From NCBI RefSeq assembly GCF_030272615.1, contig NC_081415.1:510637873-510701872 (forward strand): a stretch of DNA of 64,000 bases. Direction: 5' to 3'. This stretch comes from Cryptomeria japonica (taxonomy: Eukaryota; Streptophyta; Pinopsida; Cupressales; Cupressaceae). The notes below the pieces were generated by a model that ran no database searches, was not told the DNA's origin, and saw only the letters and a list, made by a program, of their open reading frames with translations. The position numbers and the translations under genes are program-made. Of this stretch, positions 10,964-23,273 are shown piece after piece. How positions within the stretch are numbered: position 1 is the first letter of the stretch; each line of letters opens with the position of its first letter.

Positions 10964-13900
10964 AAGTCGTTTCATGGAATATTAGGGGATTGAATCATCC
11001 CCACAAACATGATCTTCTATCCAAACTGGTTAGAGATCACAAGCCGGATATATTTCTTGTTCAAGAAACCAAAATGCCTGGTTGTAGAGTGGAAAAGATC
11101 AAATTGGCTTTTTGTGGAGAGTGCGAAACTCATTGTGCTGATGCTGATGGGGCTTCTGGTGGTATTGCCACTTTGTGGAATCCTAGACGACTTTTGGGTA
11201 AGGTTGTCTTTACCTCTCCTAATCACATTGCCACTAGATTTACTAGTCTATCTGATGGATCGTCTTGGATCATCTCTCTTATCTATGCCCCAAATGAAAA
11301 AAATGCTAGAAAAATGCTCCGGTCCTGTATCATTAATGCTAGAATGGCTTTCCCAAATGAGAAATGGATTCTATTGGGGAATTTAAATACCCCATTATCT
11401 AGTATGGAAAAGGTTGGTGGGATGCCTGTTTCAGATGAAAGTAGGTAGGACTTAGTGGATATGATTAATTCTCTGGGTTTGTTAGACCTTGATCTCCTTG
11501 GGGCTAAATTCAATTGGTCCAACAAAAGAAGTGGGGGGGGACCTTATCCAAGTCAGACTGGACAAATGTATTATTTCTTTTGAGTGGATTCGTAATGCTT
11601 CTTGTAGATTAAATGCATTGTCCAGAATTGGGTTTGATCATTTCCCGATTTGTTTGAGTATATTCCCTTTGACCGAGAGGAAGGCCTTCCCGTTTAGGTT
11701 TGAGAAGATGTGGCTTTTAGTTCCGGATATTCATGACAATATTTCTAAATGGTGGAATGTTGACATTCAGGGAACTGCGATGTTTAGAGTGGCTAAGAAA
11801 GTAGCCAATATTAAGTCCAATATCCAACTCTGGAATAAAGTTTCCTTCGGCAATAGTTTTCAGATAAAAGAGAAGCTTAAGAATGATTTGGATGATGTCC
11901 ATCTTAGGTTCAAGATGTGGGGTATGATCCTGTGGTTATGGACGAAGAAATTGAGTTACTTACCAGGATTCATGATATCATCTCTAAGGAGGAGGAATTC
12001 TGGAAGCAAAGGTCCATAGCTTTATGGCTCAAATCTGGTGAAAGAAACAGAAAGTTTTTTCATATGACTACCCTCAAACATAGGGCCTCAAACAGAATCA
12101 ATAAAATTTTAGTGGATCATTGCTGGATTGATAAGCAGGAGGAGTTGAACCAGGAAGCCATTAGATATTTTCCACTCTTCTTTCGGATGATGGCCCTCTT
12201 GATGTTAATGCTCAAGATGAGATCCTGTGGGGGTTTAGCTGTACTGTTTCCCAGGACATGAATAAGGAGCTAACCAGAATCCTATCTCATCTCGAGGTTA
12301 GAGCTGCGGTCTTTTCCTTTGAAGGTAATAAAGTCCCTGGCCTTGATGGTTTCCCTATGTTCTTTTTTCAAACTTTCTAGCAGATTATTGGATTGGATGT
12401 TGTGGATGCTGCTAGAGAGTTCTTTGGTTCCAGATCGCTTCTTAAGGAACTGAATGCTACCTTTTTTGTCCTGATCCCTAAGAAACCTGATGCCTGTTCC
12501 TTTCAAGACTTTAGACCCATTGGTTTATGTGACTCGATCTATAAAATCTTTACCAAGGTCATTGTGTTTAGGCTAAAAAATTTGCTGCCTTCTTTGATTT
12601 CGAAGCATCAGAATGGTTTTGTTCTTGGTGATTTTGTATTCTATTATTGTTGTCCATGAGAATATCCATTCTTTGTTTGTCAATAAGAAGTCGGGCTTCT
12701 TGTTGAAGCTGGATCTCCTCAAAGCTTATGATCGGGTCAATTGGAATTTTTTGTTTAAAGTGCTTCAATCCTTTGGTTTTGGTAACCATTTCATCCAGCT
12801 TGTCAATTAGTGTGTTACCACTCCCAAATTTTCGGTTTTGGTCAATGGTTGGGCGTTTGGTTTCTTCTCCACGTCGAAGGGTACTAGACAGGGGGATCCT
12901 CTCTCCCCGTTTCTCTTTATTCTGATGAGTGAAGCTTTTAGCAAAATTATCTAGAGAGATGTCAAGAAGAGCAATCTAAGGGGTTTACGACCTTCTTCCC
13001 AAGCTACTATATGCTCCCACCAACAATTTGTTGATGATATGCTACCGATGGGGGAAAGTTCAATTAAAGAAGCAAATACTATTAAAGTTATCCTGGATAC
13101 TTATGAGAAAGGATCGGGGCAAAAAGTCAGTCTCTCTAAAAGCTCCATTTTCTTCATGAATACTTCGGAGCATAGAAAAATGAAGATTGCCAATATTTTG
13201 GGCTGCAAGATGGGTGTTCTCCCTGATTTGTATTTGGGTGTGCCCTTGTGTGAGGGACTTGCCTCGGATTCCTTCTGGTCTAGTCTAATTGATAGATTTC
13301 AAATGAAGCTGGCTGGTTGGAAAGGAGCTTTGTTAAGCCAAGCGGGTAAACTTCAGTTAATTAAGGCTTCGCTTCAGAACCTTCCCGTGTATGCTATGAG
13401 TATTTAAAATCCCGACCAAATTTGCTGATATAGTGGAAAGAATACAAAACCACTTTCTTTGGTCGGGTTTGGAATCCAAGAGTAGGCTTCATTTGGTCAC
13501 CTGGGATCAAGTTTGTTTGCCTAGAAATAGGGGAGGCCTGGATATTAGACATTTGAGAGACTTTAATAGAACTTTAATGGCTAAGCAGCTATGGAGATGT
13601 TTAAAGGAGAACAATAAATGGATTGATATTTTCAATGACAAATACCAAATTCATGGTTTCCAAAGGATGCTGGAAAATTATTCCCTCCCGACTTTTGTCT
13701 TTGATCTTTGGAATAACTTCTTTAAATCCTCTTCCATTATTTCTCAGGGAAGCCGATGGGTTCTAGGAAACGGTAGAAATATAAGGTTTTGGGATGATTG
13801 GTGGACAGGAGAGGGACCTTTGTCTAATTCTGTGTGTGCTTCACAATTCAAAGAGAAATGCATTAATCTGATTGGAACTTGGGTTGCGGATTATATCAGT

Positions 13901-15192
13901 AATGGAGTTTGGTTGGACCTCAGAACCTTGGATGCTTCTTTGTCTCCTTTGTTTTCTTGGCTGAACTTGATCATCATTCCATCCTCTCTGGTGGAAGATG
14001 TGGTTATATGGAATGGTTCTACCTCGGGGCATTTTTTGGTTGTAGATGCTTTCAGAATCATCACTAGGTCTTTTTCTCCTCCCCCCTTTTGCGTTGGAGT
14101 TTGGAATAAACTCTTAATTCTCAAAGTTAATATCTTCTTCTGGTTATTCATGCAAAACAAGATCTCTACCATTGATAATCTCTATAAACGTGGGATCCCC
14201 ATCACTAATAGATGTTTTTTTATGTAAAGAAGAAGCTGAAAATGTTGATCATCTGCTCTTACATTGCTCCTATGCTAGGGAGATTTGGGCCTTCTTTTTC
14301 AACCTGTGGAATATTATTTGGGTCCCCCCTGATTCTATTCAGAACTTTTGGTTCCAATGGAAGTGCCCTTATGACAACCATGTGATTGGTATTCTATGGA
14401 ACTTATCCCTACCTCATATTGCTTGGGGTTTGTGGAAGGAAAGAAATAATAGGGTTTTTCAGAGATATGGAGTCTGTTGCTCTTGTAGTGGCTATCAGAA
14501 TAAGGAATGCTATTGAGGAAAATTTTCTTAATTACTGTCCTTGTAGGAAAAATGATCCTCCTCTTGAGTCTAGCTAGGAGGAATGGGATACTATCAAGCG
14601 GTGGCAGATATGTTGGAATATATCTATCCCTGTTTATAAAATTAAACATACCAAAGAGAATGTTTCTTGGAATCTGCCCCTTCCGGGGTGGATCAAAATT
14701 AATATCGACAGGGCGGCCAAAGGAAATCTTGGGCCGGTTAGCTGTGGGGGAGTGGCGAAGAACCATTTGGGTTTGCTGGTCTCGGCGGTGGCGCTTCCTT
14801 TGGGCACCCAGACTAACCATTTTGCGGAGGCCAGCGCCGCCTACATAGGACTACACATGGCGAGCAAGGAGGGGTTCAAACGGGTCTAGCTAGAAAGTGA
14901 CTCGCTTAACATTGTCAAATGGATTAAGGGATGTACGATGCCTAGCTGGACTATTTCAAACTTAATCAAGGATTGCCTTGAAATGATAGCCGTTCTGGAG
15001 GATTTCAAGACCTCGCATGTTTTCCGGGAAGGAAACAAACCGACGGATCATTTGGCCAACTTGGCGGTGGGTAATATGGGGGTTAAATGGTGGAGAGGAA
15101 AGGAAACTTTCCCGAAAACTTTGTGCGACCAGGCAAGAAATGATGTCGAGATCTTCGGCCTTTCCAATGAAAGTTATGATGAAAGATTATGA
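10960..15192 (+). pseudogene. LINE ORF2: endonuclease, reverse transcriptase, RNase H; broken
   Basis: ORF2 nicks target DNA and reverse-transcribes LINE RNA. It starts MKVVSWNIRGLN, the usual APE endonuclease start, with catalytic Glu in QETKM. The conserved GDFN has become GNLN, losing the catalytic Asp. A G-run at about 11535 shifts the frame. Reverse transcriptase motifs follow: FRPIGLCD, KLDLLKAYDRVNW, GTRQGDPLSPFLF and QFVDDM (13021-13041). A zf-RVT segment (CKEEAENVDHLLLHC) lies near 14230. RNase H spans about 14690-15060 with INIDRAAKGN, FAEASAAY, LESDSLNIV and FREGNKPTDHLANL, so its acidic residues look intact. Several in-frame stops occur (for example 11446, 12380 and 14576). The ATGA overlap with ORF1 suggests re-initiation. 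Confidence 0.9.
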
Positions 15193-15239
15193 TGGGATGG
15201 GAGCCGTTGGGGTGGTATTTCGAATTATTACCACTTTGA

Positions 15240-16868
15240 GAAGTTTTAGAACTTTTAGTTTGCCCTGTTTTTGGTTTGTTTTCCTCCTGGTTTTTCTGGA
15301 GTCTTGTTGTTTGATTTGGTCGAGCTACAGAAGGGAGGTGAAAAGAATAGGTTTGAACCCACAACCTATGATAAGTGGCAGAAGAATAAGGAGGTTTGGG
15401 AGGAAATTTCTTACGATGGGATGGTGCCCTTTTTGGAGAGACTGCATGGTCATTCTGCCATTGTTACGGAAAGCTTTGTTAAAGGTTGGAATAAGGGTGT
15501 GCTGACTGCCTTTGGTGCGGAGTTTCAAGTCGACGAAAACCTAGTTGCCACTGTTACTGGTCTGGATATGAAAGGCAGGAAATTCTATAGAGACAGGAAG
15601 TCGGGTGAGGAGGCTATAGCTGCCTTTTATGATAAGGAAAAGGAACGACAGAGGGTTATGAAAATGGCGGACGGTGGCTATAACAGGAAAGAGTTGATTC
15701 CCCTTTGGGTGGATATGGCAGAATTCATCATGAGGTACATCACCCTGGATGGTAGATATGCTAGCATTTTCTCGCATCATTTTCCTATCTTAAATCATTT
15801 TAGGCATGGTAGATTTATTTCCATTCCCTTCTATTTGGTTTCGTCCTTGGAGAATAGTTTAGTTAAACATTTTGAAAACCAGGATAACCCTGTGATTCAT
15901 AAAGGGCTTATCTTGTTGATTATGGAATATGCCCAAGCTCATGAAGTGAAACCCTCCCCCAAGGATAAAACCCACATTTCCTCCTCTAGCCCTAATGTGC
16001 AGTTGGTTTCTGATATAGAGATGGATGAGGATGACAGTGGTACTGCCATGGATTGGCATGATATCAAGGATACAGAGGACCGTGAGTATAGACCAAAGAA
16101 AGAAGGGGAGCTTATGGTGATCCCAGGAACTAACAGTAGCAGGAAAATGCAAGACTTGGAGCCCCCCACCAAAAAGAAAATGAAATTAAGCAAATCTAGT
16201 GGGTCCAAAGTCTTGGACCACGAGATTAGGTTGGACATCCCTATCAATGTGGATGATGAGAAACAAGGGTTTGTGAATAAGGAAAATAAAGGCTAGAAAA
16301 AGGAGGAGAGGGTGCTAGGAAATCTGCTTTTAGAGGCTACTAGAAGTCAAGAGAACTATTAGAAGTGGGTGAATAAGGAAATTGGATCCCTGAAAGATGG
16401 GATTAAAGGAATTGTTGAGACTTTCACGGAATCCCTTGGGCCCAGTAAAACTGAGAAGATCACGAGTATGATCCAGCAAATTTCTCAAGATGTTGAAACT
16501 ATGAAAGGTTGACCATGAGCGTAGAATTGAGAAGCTGGAAGAGGATGTGAGTGAGATCAAGGAAAACTTGAACAATCTGGTGGAAATTAGTAGGCAGGCG
16601 ATGAACAATAGTGCTGATGGTTAGGAAACAATTAATTCCATGATGACTGATTATAGAACCAGGACCATTGCCAGTGACCCTCCATTGGGGGAAAAGTAGA
16701 AAAAGAATGCCTCGAAGGGTGCATAGAGTGTTGCTGGTGGGAAGAATAGCTCGGGTCCTTGCACTAGAACCAAGAGGCGGAGCCAGGACCAGGGAACCTC
16801 CAGATTCATCATGGAGGATGTGGAGAAAATTAATAAGAGGATTATTCAGAAAAATGGTGAATTGATGC
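15240..16868 (+). pseudogene. LINE third ORF (about 530 codons) with C-terminal coiled coil
   Basis: Downstream of RNase H, a frame is open from at least 15271 to 16296 (the first ATG in a plausible context is near 15418). It continues with stops to 16868. The N-terminal part is a folded-looking helical domain (FVKGWNKGVLTAFGAEF, MAEFIMRYITLDGRYASIF, HFPILNHFRHGRFISIPFYL). An acidic and Lys-rich segment (DEDD; PPTKKKMKL, NLS-like) and a coiled-coil tail (HERRIEKLEEDVSEIKENL) follow. The minus-strand LINE carries the same ORF at the same place. The domain faintly recalls helical domains of plant transposon proteins, but I do not recognise the family. Canonical plant L1 elements end after ORF2. 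Confidence 0.75.
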
Positions 16869-17046
16869 ACTGTCTTAGTTGAGGGCTTTGCCCTGTTTTT
16901 TGGTTTAGTTGTTTTGTTTTTTTGGCTTTCGGTCTGTGTGGGGTTTGTCCCTTGTTTTGCTTAGTTTTATTGTCTGGTTGGCTGCTGGCCTTGGTTTGTA
17001 ATACTTTGGGTTTTAGGTCCCTGTAAAACCTGTTTATCTTTATCAA
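16869..17046 (+). other. LINE 1 3' untranslated region
   Basis: It ends TAAAACCTGTTTATCTTTATCAA. The minus-strand LINE has the matching end CAAAACCTGTTTTTCC followed by TGTAATCAAAAA at 23868-23890. A shared 3' end is expected because LINE reverse transcriptase recognises it. Confidence 0.7.
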
Positions 17047-17065
17047 AACAAGGAGAAGATTCAAA
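17047..17065. repeat. Target-site duplication of LINE 1, right copy
   Basis: Identical to 9361-9379. It directly follows the LINE 3' end. Confidence 0.9.
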
Positions 17066-17600
17066 TGCCCTAAGAGAGGAAAGTTCAAGCATCCTTGGAG
17101 GAGAACAAATGGAAGTACAAAGTGATACGCAAATTGTCACAATAGAAGCAAGGAATGAAGAGCGATTCAAGTTGGCGCTACAACCACAAATTGTATTTGA
17201 AGAACAACTCGGGAAGATAGGTGAAGATCGACTTATCAAAGAGGCCCTAGTTTTCAAAGATATGCTTACAGAGCTGGACAAAGATACATAGTTTTTGCAA
17301 AATGATGAGCAAGTTGTCACCATGGAGGCAAAGAGTGTAGAACAATTTGAAGTGGTGCTGAGTCTATTTCTAAAGAGGTCTCAAGAGGAATGAGTAGATG
17401 GCCAAGGAATGATTCATCAACAACTATGACCTCCTGATGTGTTGGTGGATAGTAAGCAAGAATCTCCATTCAAGGACGAAGCACTCCAAGTTGTCTACTT
17501 CCTTACCACTAGTTTTGAGGATTATCAATTTGATTATGGAAATTTAGGAAAAACAAGTTTTGTGTGGGTTAACCATTGACCAAATGAATTAACTTAGTTT
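17066..17600 (+). pseudogene. Continuation of the LTR 1 internal region after the LINE
   Basis: Acidic coding-like text resumes here (17109-17291, 60 codons; then KSVEQFEVVL and ESPFKDEALQVVYFLTTSF further on) with several stops. Removing the LINE and one duplication copy rejoins it to 8935-9360. Function unknown. Confidence 0.4.
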
Positions 17601-19943
17601 TTGATTTTCCATGAAGTTTTGATTGAGTATGAGAGTTGCACAGTGGAAGGTCATTTCTCAAAATTCAAGGACGAATTTGCAAAACTTCGAACCATGACTC
17701 ATGCCTTGTTACCGTTGAACATTTTGAGAAATCATGCGAGGTCTTGTACATATTTAGGCTTTTTGAGTCTTGCTCATTCTAGGAGTTTTGTACATAACTT
17801 TAGAGTAGGTTTCCTTTCTGTTTGTTTTAGTTTGGTTTGGTTTGCTTAGCTTAGCTGTTGGTTTGCCTTGGGTCGTTTGGCCAATAAGTTTGTTTGCTTT
17901 GAGTCTTTAAGTGTTAGTTGGTTTGTTTAGTTTTAGTTTCCTTCGTGGGAGCTTTATTTGTGAGAAAGGTGTTGTGTTGTTTTTGCATGTGCTAGCCTGA
18001 TTCTGATTGTATGTTTGGTCCATTTCTTGGATAATTATTAGTGAAGCTCTTTAGAATTTGAGGTTATTCTTCTCTAACCTCATCATTTGGTTAGGATTTG
18101 TCCTCGACTCGGAAGGGAATAATCTATTGTGTCTTGACGCTGATATCTTTCGATTACTATATTTTACACACATAATTAATTTCTCTAAATCATTGTGGCT
18201 GCTTCTTTTGGATGTCGTGCCTCCCTTGAGAGTAATTTTTTGTTTACAATGGAAAATATATTGAGAGAGGAACTAATGACCAAATATGGAGGGTATATGA
18301 TAGTATTTGTTGGACTTAAATATGCAACAAGGTCTATTCCACATTTTGTTGCCAACTCATATTACATAGTTACAAGCCTCACATTCGGATTTGAGTTCAA
18401 CAATCGGAGGTTGCGAGTTTGAGTCATTATGTTTGCTGAGATGGATCTTTCGAGCCTCATAGTTTTTCTTTAGGTGGCACTTAGTTCTAATCCACATGAG
18501 AAGATGCCTATTTATCTTATCATTGATAGTCATTTCCTCCTCTACTTAATATTTTCAACCACCTTGTTTGAGATTCAAATCCTACATTGGAGATAAGGAA
18601 TCTTATCAAGCTATATTGTCTATTTTTTGAAGTTATTGGATTAGGCACTCATAGATTCAAACCAGATTTAATTTTGGTTTTTGGTGGATATGATGCACAT
18701 GTTTTGGGTCCTTTGAATGGCTTCAATCTTTCAAGTACGTGCCTCTTCATTGTGTTGCCATATTCTTGGTATTGATATAGGGTCTGTTAGCTATTTGATT
18801 TTGTAATATCAATTGTTTAAATAGTTATATTTCAATTATGTCAAAATATAAAAGCATAAAAAAATAATAATAAAAAATGTCTCAATTGTAATTGGACGGA
18901 TTGTTGCTTGCATGTAATGTCCATGTTATGGGGGGAATCCTAAGATTGTACTTAAAGTCCACATTTGCTAAATAAGTAGTAAACTTATTGGAGGATAGAG
19001 GCATAGGAGGTTGAAGGACTTTCAACAATCTCTCTTTAGTTATTAACGATGTGGTTGTAGAATTGTTTTAGTGACAAAACTACATGAACTAAATCGATTA
19101 AAGTCAAGGATAACTTCTAGTGGCAGTGATAACTTCCTATCTTGCTAGAGATCGAGTCGCAATGCTCAACAACAATGGATACAATTGATAACATTGTAAG
19201 CATTTTCCTAGTAAGTTTGAAAAGAGGAGAATACATATATCATTGATATTATAAACAATTGTATAGGAGAGGAGCTGGCTATAGAGATCCTCTGACTGTA
19301 CTTCTTAGAAGTATGGTTGGCCAGTGATGATTTCATTGGAAGTGAAAGTGAGATAAGTTTTGGTATGTAGGTGATCAGGTGCAGCAAGATCCTGATAGCA
19401 GTATGCAGACCTAAAAGTATGCATAGGCATACAATTTTGTTTCCAATTCATGTGATGTACTTTCTCCCCATGTTCACACTAGGGTGGGTATTGGGAATTT
19501 GTGTTCACATGAGCGTTTAGGTTAGCTATAAAGTTGTTGACAAACAACTTAATATTATTGTTAGAATATAATATTATTAGTGTGGTTGGTTAGAATATTA
19601 TAGGATAATATATATTATTAATTGCATGAGAGACTATAGGGATTTGAGTTGTGAAAACAACTCATTATATTTAGAGAAGTCTTTTAGGAAGTTCAATAAA
19701 GTATATGAAATATTCTATATATTTGTTTGTAATTCATATTATGTGAAGTGCTGGAATATTATAGTATAAGTGTATTATTTTGGCGTAAAATCTGCTTCAG
19801 ACTCAATATATTAATCCTATGTAAGTTGTTTTTTCAAAGTCAAGATGTGTGAATTCCTTCATTTGCGACTATGCATTTTTGCTTCATCTTTTATTTTGGC
19901 TCCAATTTTCAGCTGTTCTCCGAAACTTGAGTGATGAATTTTT
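17601..19943. other. Non-coding stretch without recognisable genes
   Basis: The part from 17800 to 18010 is T-rich with repeated GTTTGCTTAG and AGTTTTAG. It weakly resembles the first 150 bp of LTR 1 but lacks the stem-loop. A 75-codon frame at 18195-18422 and a 62-codon frame at 18587-18775 show no family signature. An AT-rich segment from 19555 (TTGTTAGAATATAATATT) resembles the start of a copia-type LTR, but its end was not found. Confidence 0.4.
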
Positions 19944-20841
19944 TGAAATATCCTATTGACTGAATTTTGATGGAATTTATGAATTTGTTTATATATATGT
20001 TTGGTGTTTATTTCACATCTTGAATATTCTTGTGCATGCAACGATAAGAACATGCACTAAATATAAATAACAGAATTTTCACAATGGAACTGTAAACCCT
20101 TGTTTATTAGTATTGGAATGGTGAATTTTGGCACTTATTACAATAGCATTTGATGCTGCAATTACTCAGAAATTTACGAACAATACATGCAACACACCCA
20201 ATTCTGCAATCATTTCCAAACATGCCCTACAAGGGATTGCCCAAGCTAGAAATATCAAATAAATTCATGTAACCTTCAATCTGCAAAATGGCTCCATTAA
20301 TGTGTCCAAACTCTAGCTGGAACTTCCACAAATCTGTCCAAAATTCTGCAAATAAGCTCAATGATGAACTCTTACTGAATCCACCTCACAAGTAGAGTTG
20401 GGTTTCCGTTCAACCTACAAATATCCAAGGGGTTTCGTCCAAAGAAATGGCTGTCACTGTCACACCAGCAACTCGAGAAATGTCAAGTATCAAACAATCA
20501 CATAATATCCCCTTTGGAGAAGGATGAGGCTCCTTTATAAAGACCTCCCAAACCGTTGGTGAGCTTCCACTCTCAATGTGGGATTAAAAATCACTTTATT
20601 TTATTTACTCCTTATAAAGTCACTTTACTTTTATAATTTTATTTTATAACATAAAGTAACTTTTCTCACCAAATAATAATATAAGATCTCATAAAAAATA
20701 TTCCACCTTTATTTCTCCACTAATAGAAATTAATGACGTGACCAGCATATCATCCCTTATATCCCCTAATTAACCTATCGGGATGACATGAATTAGGCTA
20801 GTCAACTCTCGTGTGGTCATTGAGGAAAAGGGGACATCACA
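19944..20841 (-). mobile_element. Solo LTR (898 bp)
   Basis: On the minus strand it starts TGTGATGTCCCC and ends GGATATTTCA. Both sides have AAAAA (plus-strand TTTTT at 19939-19943 and 20842-20846), a plausible but low-complexity 5-bp duplication. A TATA box TTTATAAAGG lies near 20532-20545. The TGTAATGTCCCC start of the LTRs at 47256 and 48042 marks the same broad group. Confidence 0.65.
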
Positions 20842-20846
20842 TTTTT

Positions 20847-21851
20847 AGAGGCAGCTTCTTCCTATGGCCTTCTGCATTCTTGTTCCACTTGTTGAAGGTA
20901 TCTTTTGATCTCATGGTCTGATCCTTTGAGTCTGCTTTAATATTTTCTCAATTTGTTTAGACTTAATGACATTGATTTCATTGGTTTCTGGTGTAGTTGT
21001 CAATGGGCAATGTTCATTGATGCTGATTCTTTATGAATCTGACCGGACTCCCTATAGGGAACACTTCAAAACTATCACACTACCATTTGCAATATAAATA
21101 GAACATTACAGAACATACCAAGAGATTGTAGAGGAAGAACATGGGTTGCTTTATTCTAAGGTAGTGCCTTCACCATGAAAATGTAGACCAAGTTGAGCCG
21201 CACACAAAATCAGACAGCCTTCTTTGAATATGAGAAACTTATTTAAAGTGCTCTACAGTTTCTAGTTAGATCACAACAATTGATAACCATTTCCAACTAG
21301 TTCTTAGCAACTACCTAGAAGCCAGAAAGGAACTAACAAAATAATTTAGCAAAACAAATATGAACAAATTATTAAGTTCAAAACAGACTAACTACAGAAA
21401 TTATATGTGCTTATGACTCAATTTGATTGCCAATTAGGAAGAATAAGTGACATTTCTTTTCAGTGAATGTCAGATCATGTCTTGGGCTCCCTATCAAGAC
21501 AACAATATAGAACATTATGAAGACCTGGTGCATCATATCATAGTCTTGTTTAATCTGAGACCTGTTATATTTACTATTAAGTTTTAACCATGAAGACTGA
21601 GAAAATCCATGAATTTTTAACAAATTCATACTAGTGTGAGAATGAGAGGTCTTGTAGTTTTAAATTGGTATATAGAATTGCCTGTGGAAGTTATGTGACA
21701 TAACCTTAATTCAAAATAGGAAACCATTTGGCAATGCCAGTTGTCCTATCTAAATGTACTGATGCATATAAAAGGTAAAGCTTACTTCTATAATATATCT
21801 TATCTTTCCTTTCTTGTTTGATTGCATTACAAAATATTGAATGGTTTTCAG
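20847..21851. other. Intergenic or intronic stretch upstream of the first visible exon
   Basis: No coding exon is recognised. The frames present are short and composition is AT-rich. As the first visible exon begins with a split codon, this is intron sequence of the WD40 gene, at least near its right end. Confidence 0.4.
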
Positions 21852-21929
21852 GTGATGGGCAGTTTTTGCTGGGTACGGTGGACTCTTATGGCAACATCAT
21901 TGTATCTGCACTGGAGTCAGATGCTGAAG
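21852..21929 (+). CDS. WD40-repeat protein gene, visible exon 1
   Basis: Acceptor TTTTCAG precedes the exon and donor GTGAAG follows it. It encodes DGQFLLGTVDSYGNIIVSAL plus ESDAE, a beta-propeller blade-like stretch. It starts with the last two bases of a split codon and ends with the first base of one, so coding exons lie upstream outside or unrecognised in the window. WD40 propellers act as scaffolds. The exact ortholog is not identified, but exons 2-5 continue it in phase. Confidence 0.75.
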
Positions 21930-22284
21930 GTGAAGTCACTTTAATATTCTAAACTTTTTAAATGTAAATGCTATTTATATGCTGCTTAGGCCAAAAGTCA
22001 CAAATTCCTGTCTCATTTACATTTGGTCAGATGGTGATGAAAGCAAGGAAAAACAGTCCTCTTTCTCTTTAGTGCAATTTAAATCTGGAAAGCAGAGTTG
22101 AAAAGGAGCTATCTTCTTTTTGTCCTTTCTACATTTCTGTTTGATCTGATCCTTTTTATAGAATTGCATTTTGTAATGGTTCCAAAATGCATGCAAGTCA
22201 TTTATTTTTACAATCTATTGTTGCTCCTAGGTTTTCAGACCTTTTGCTCCTTTATTTTTTTTGTGTTTTCACAAAATAGTTACA

Positions 22285-22485
22285 GATAGCACCAGAATGG
22301 TGACAGCTGTCAGGCATAAAGACAATTTTCATTTCAATGTTAATTTTTCTTGTGAATTAGTACTAATGATAGCCAATTTTCATCTTTCTTTTTTTCTTAT
22401 TGTGTTTTCACAAAATATTCATAGCTAGAATGAGGATGGTGACAGCTGCAAGGCATAAAGACAGTCACCCTCTTAATTTAAAACT
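22285..22485 (+). repeat. Local duplication in intron 1
   Basis: TTTTCACAAAATA, then GGTGACAGCTG and AGGCATAAAGACA, occurs twice about 135 bp apart. Divergence is moderate. No function is suggested. Confidence 0.55.
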
Positions 22486-22563
22486 TCATTATTTGGATTT
22501 GTTATGTCACGAGTCAAATGATGGATCCACTATTGTGACTTAATTGAAGCAAAACCTGGACAG

Positions 22564-22661
22564 ATGCTGAACGAATAACATATACAGCTTCACCCCAGGA
22601 TTCTGGAGTTGGGGAAGGTGGTTGGGCAGGGATCAACTTCAATCCTAGTCAAAATTCTATG
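22564..22661 (+). CDS. WD40-repeat protein gene, visible exon 2
   Basis: Acceptor CTGGACAG and donor GTGATT flank it. Its first two bases complete the split codon from exon 1 to give Asp. It encodes AERITYTASPQDSGVGEGGW then AGINFNPSQNSM and ends on a complete codon. The run of conserved-looking Gly and Trp residues argues for a real exon. Confidence 0.8.
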
Positions 22662-23199
22662 GTGATTATTCCCCTATCCTTAAAGTCTGATTAATGGAAT
22701 TGTAGGATGTTCACCTGGATCGTAAATCACATCCACTAGATTTTTGATCATGCACAAAATGATATATTTGTATTGCTTGAAGGACTTTTTAAATATAGGG
22801 ATAAAATCATCCCATTAGCTTAGAGTGCTGTTGAAGTTTGTTTCTGTCTATACTCTTGTATCTCTATTTGGGGTTTATATGAAGGGATTTTCAAAATTTT
22901 CTTATCTTTTTCTAATTGGCAGTAGGATTATATATATAGTGATATTTAATGTCTACTCTTATAGAGAATTGAGATATTTTAAAAATTGATGTTAGCGATT
23001 TTGTTTCACACATGTTGAAAGAAATGGAATGATTAATTTTGCAACAAACAGAAGTTTAATGAAGTGAAACTAATTTAGTGATGATTATTTTTAATAGAAA
23101 TAAAGAGTGTATTTTCATATTAATTATGGAAATGAATTTGCTGTTAGGCTTCTTATGTTGTATTTTTTTTTAACTCTACTAAGTATTTGAAATGTTTAG

Positions 23200-23273
23200 G
23201 TGGCAGTTGCACGCAGCCTTTGTAAAAGCATTGATCTCTATGATAGGGATATACACATTCGTACTTTACATAC
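23200..23273 (+). CDS. WD40-repeat protein gene, visible exon 3
   Basis: Acceptor TGTTTAG and donor GTAAGT (consensus) flank it. It starts in phase 0 and encodes VAVARSLCKSIDLYDRDIHI then RTLH, with the VA.A....I.LYD pattern of a WD40 blade. It ends with AC of a split codon, completed by the first base of the exon at 46607. The following intron is 23,333 bp. Confidence 0.85.

Larger units (their letters stand above)
9380..17046 (+). mobile_element. L1-type LINE, near full length (7.7 kb)
   Basis: The element is bounded by a perfect 19-bp duplication. It contains ORF1 (DUF4283 and zinc knuckle), ORF2 (endonuclease, reverse transcriptase, zf-RVT, RNase H), an unusual third ORF and a short 3' untranslated end CTTTATCAA without a long poly(A). 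The ORF1 ATG lies only 7 bases after the left duplication, so the 5' untranslated region is very short or slightly truncated. It interrupts the internal region of the preceding LTR element. Stops and frameshifts make it inactive. Confidence 0.9.

Noticed and set aside
17700-18060. 3' LTR partner for LTR 1
   Set aside because: T-rich similarity to the LTR 1 start is weak; the stem-loop and TGTTGT start are missing and no TATA or LTR end follows.
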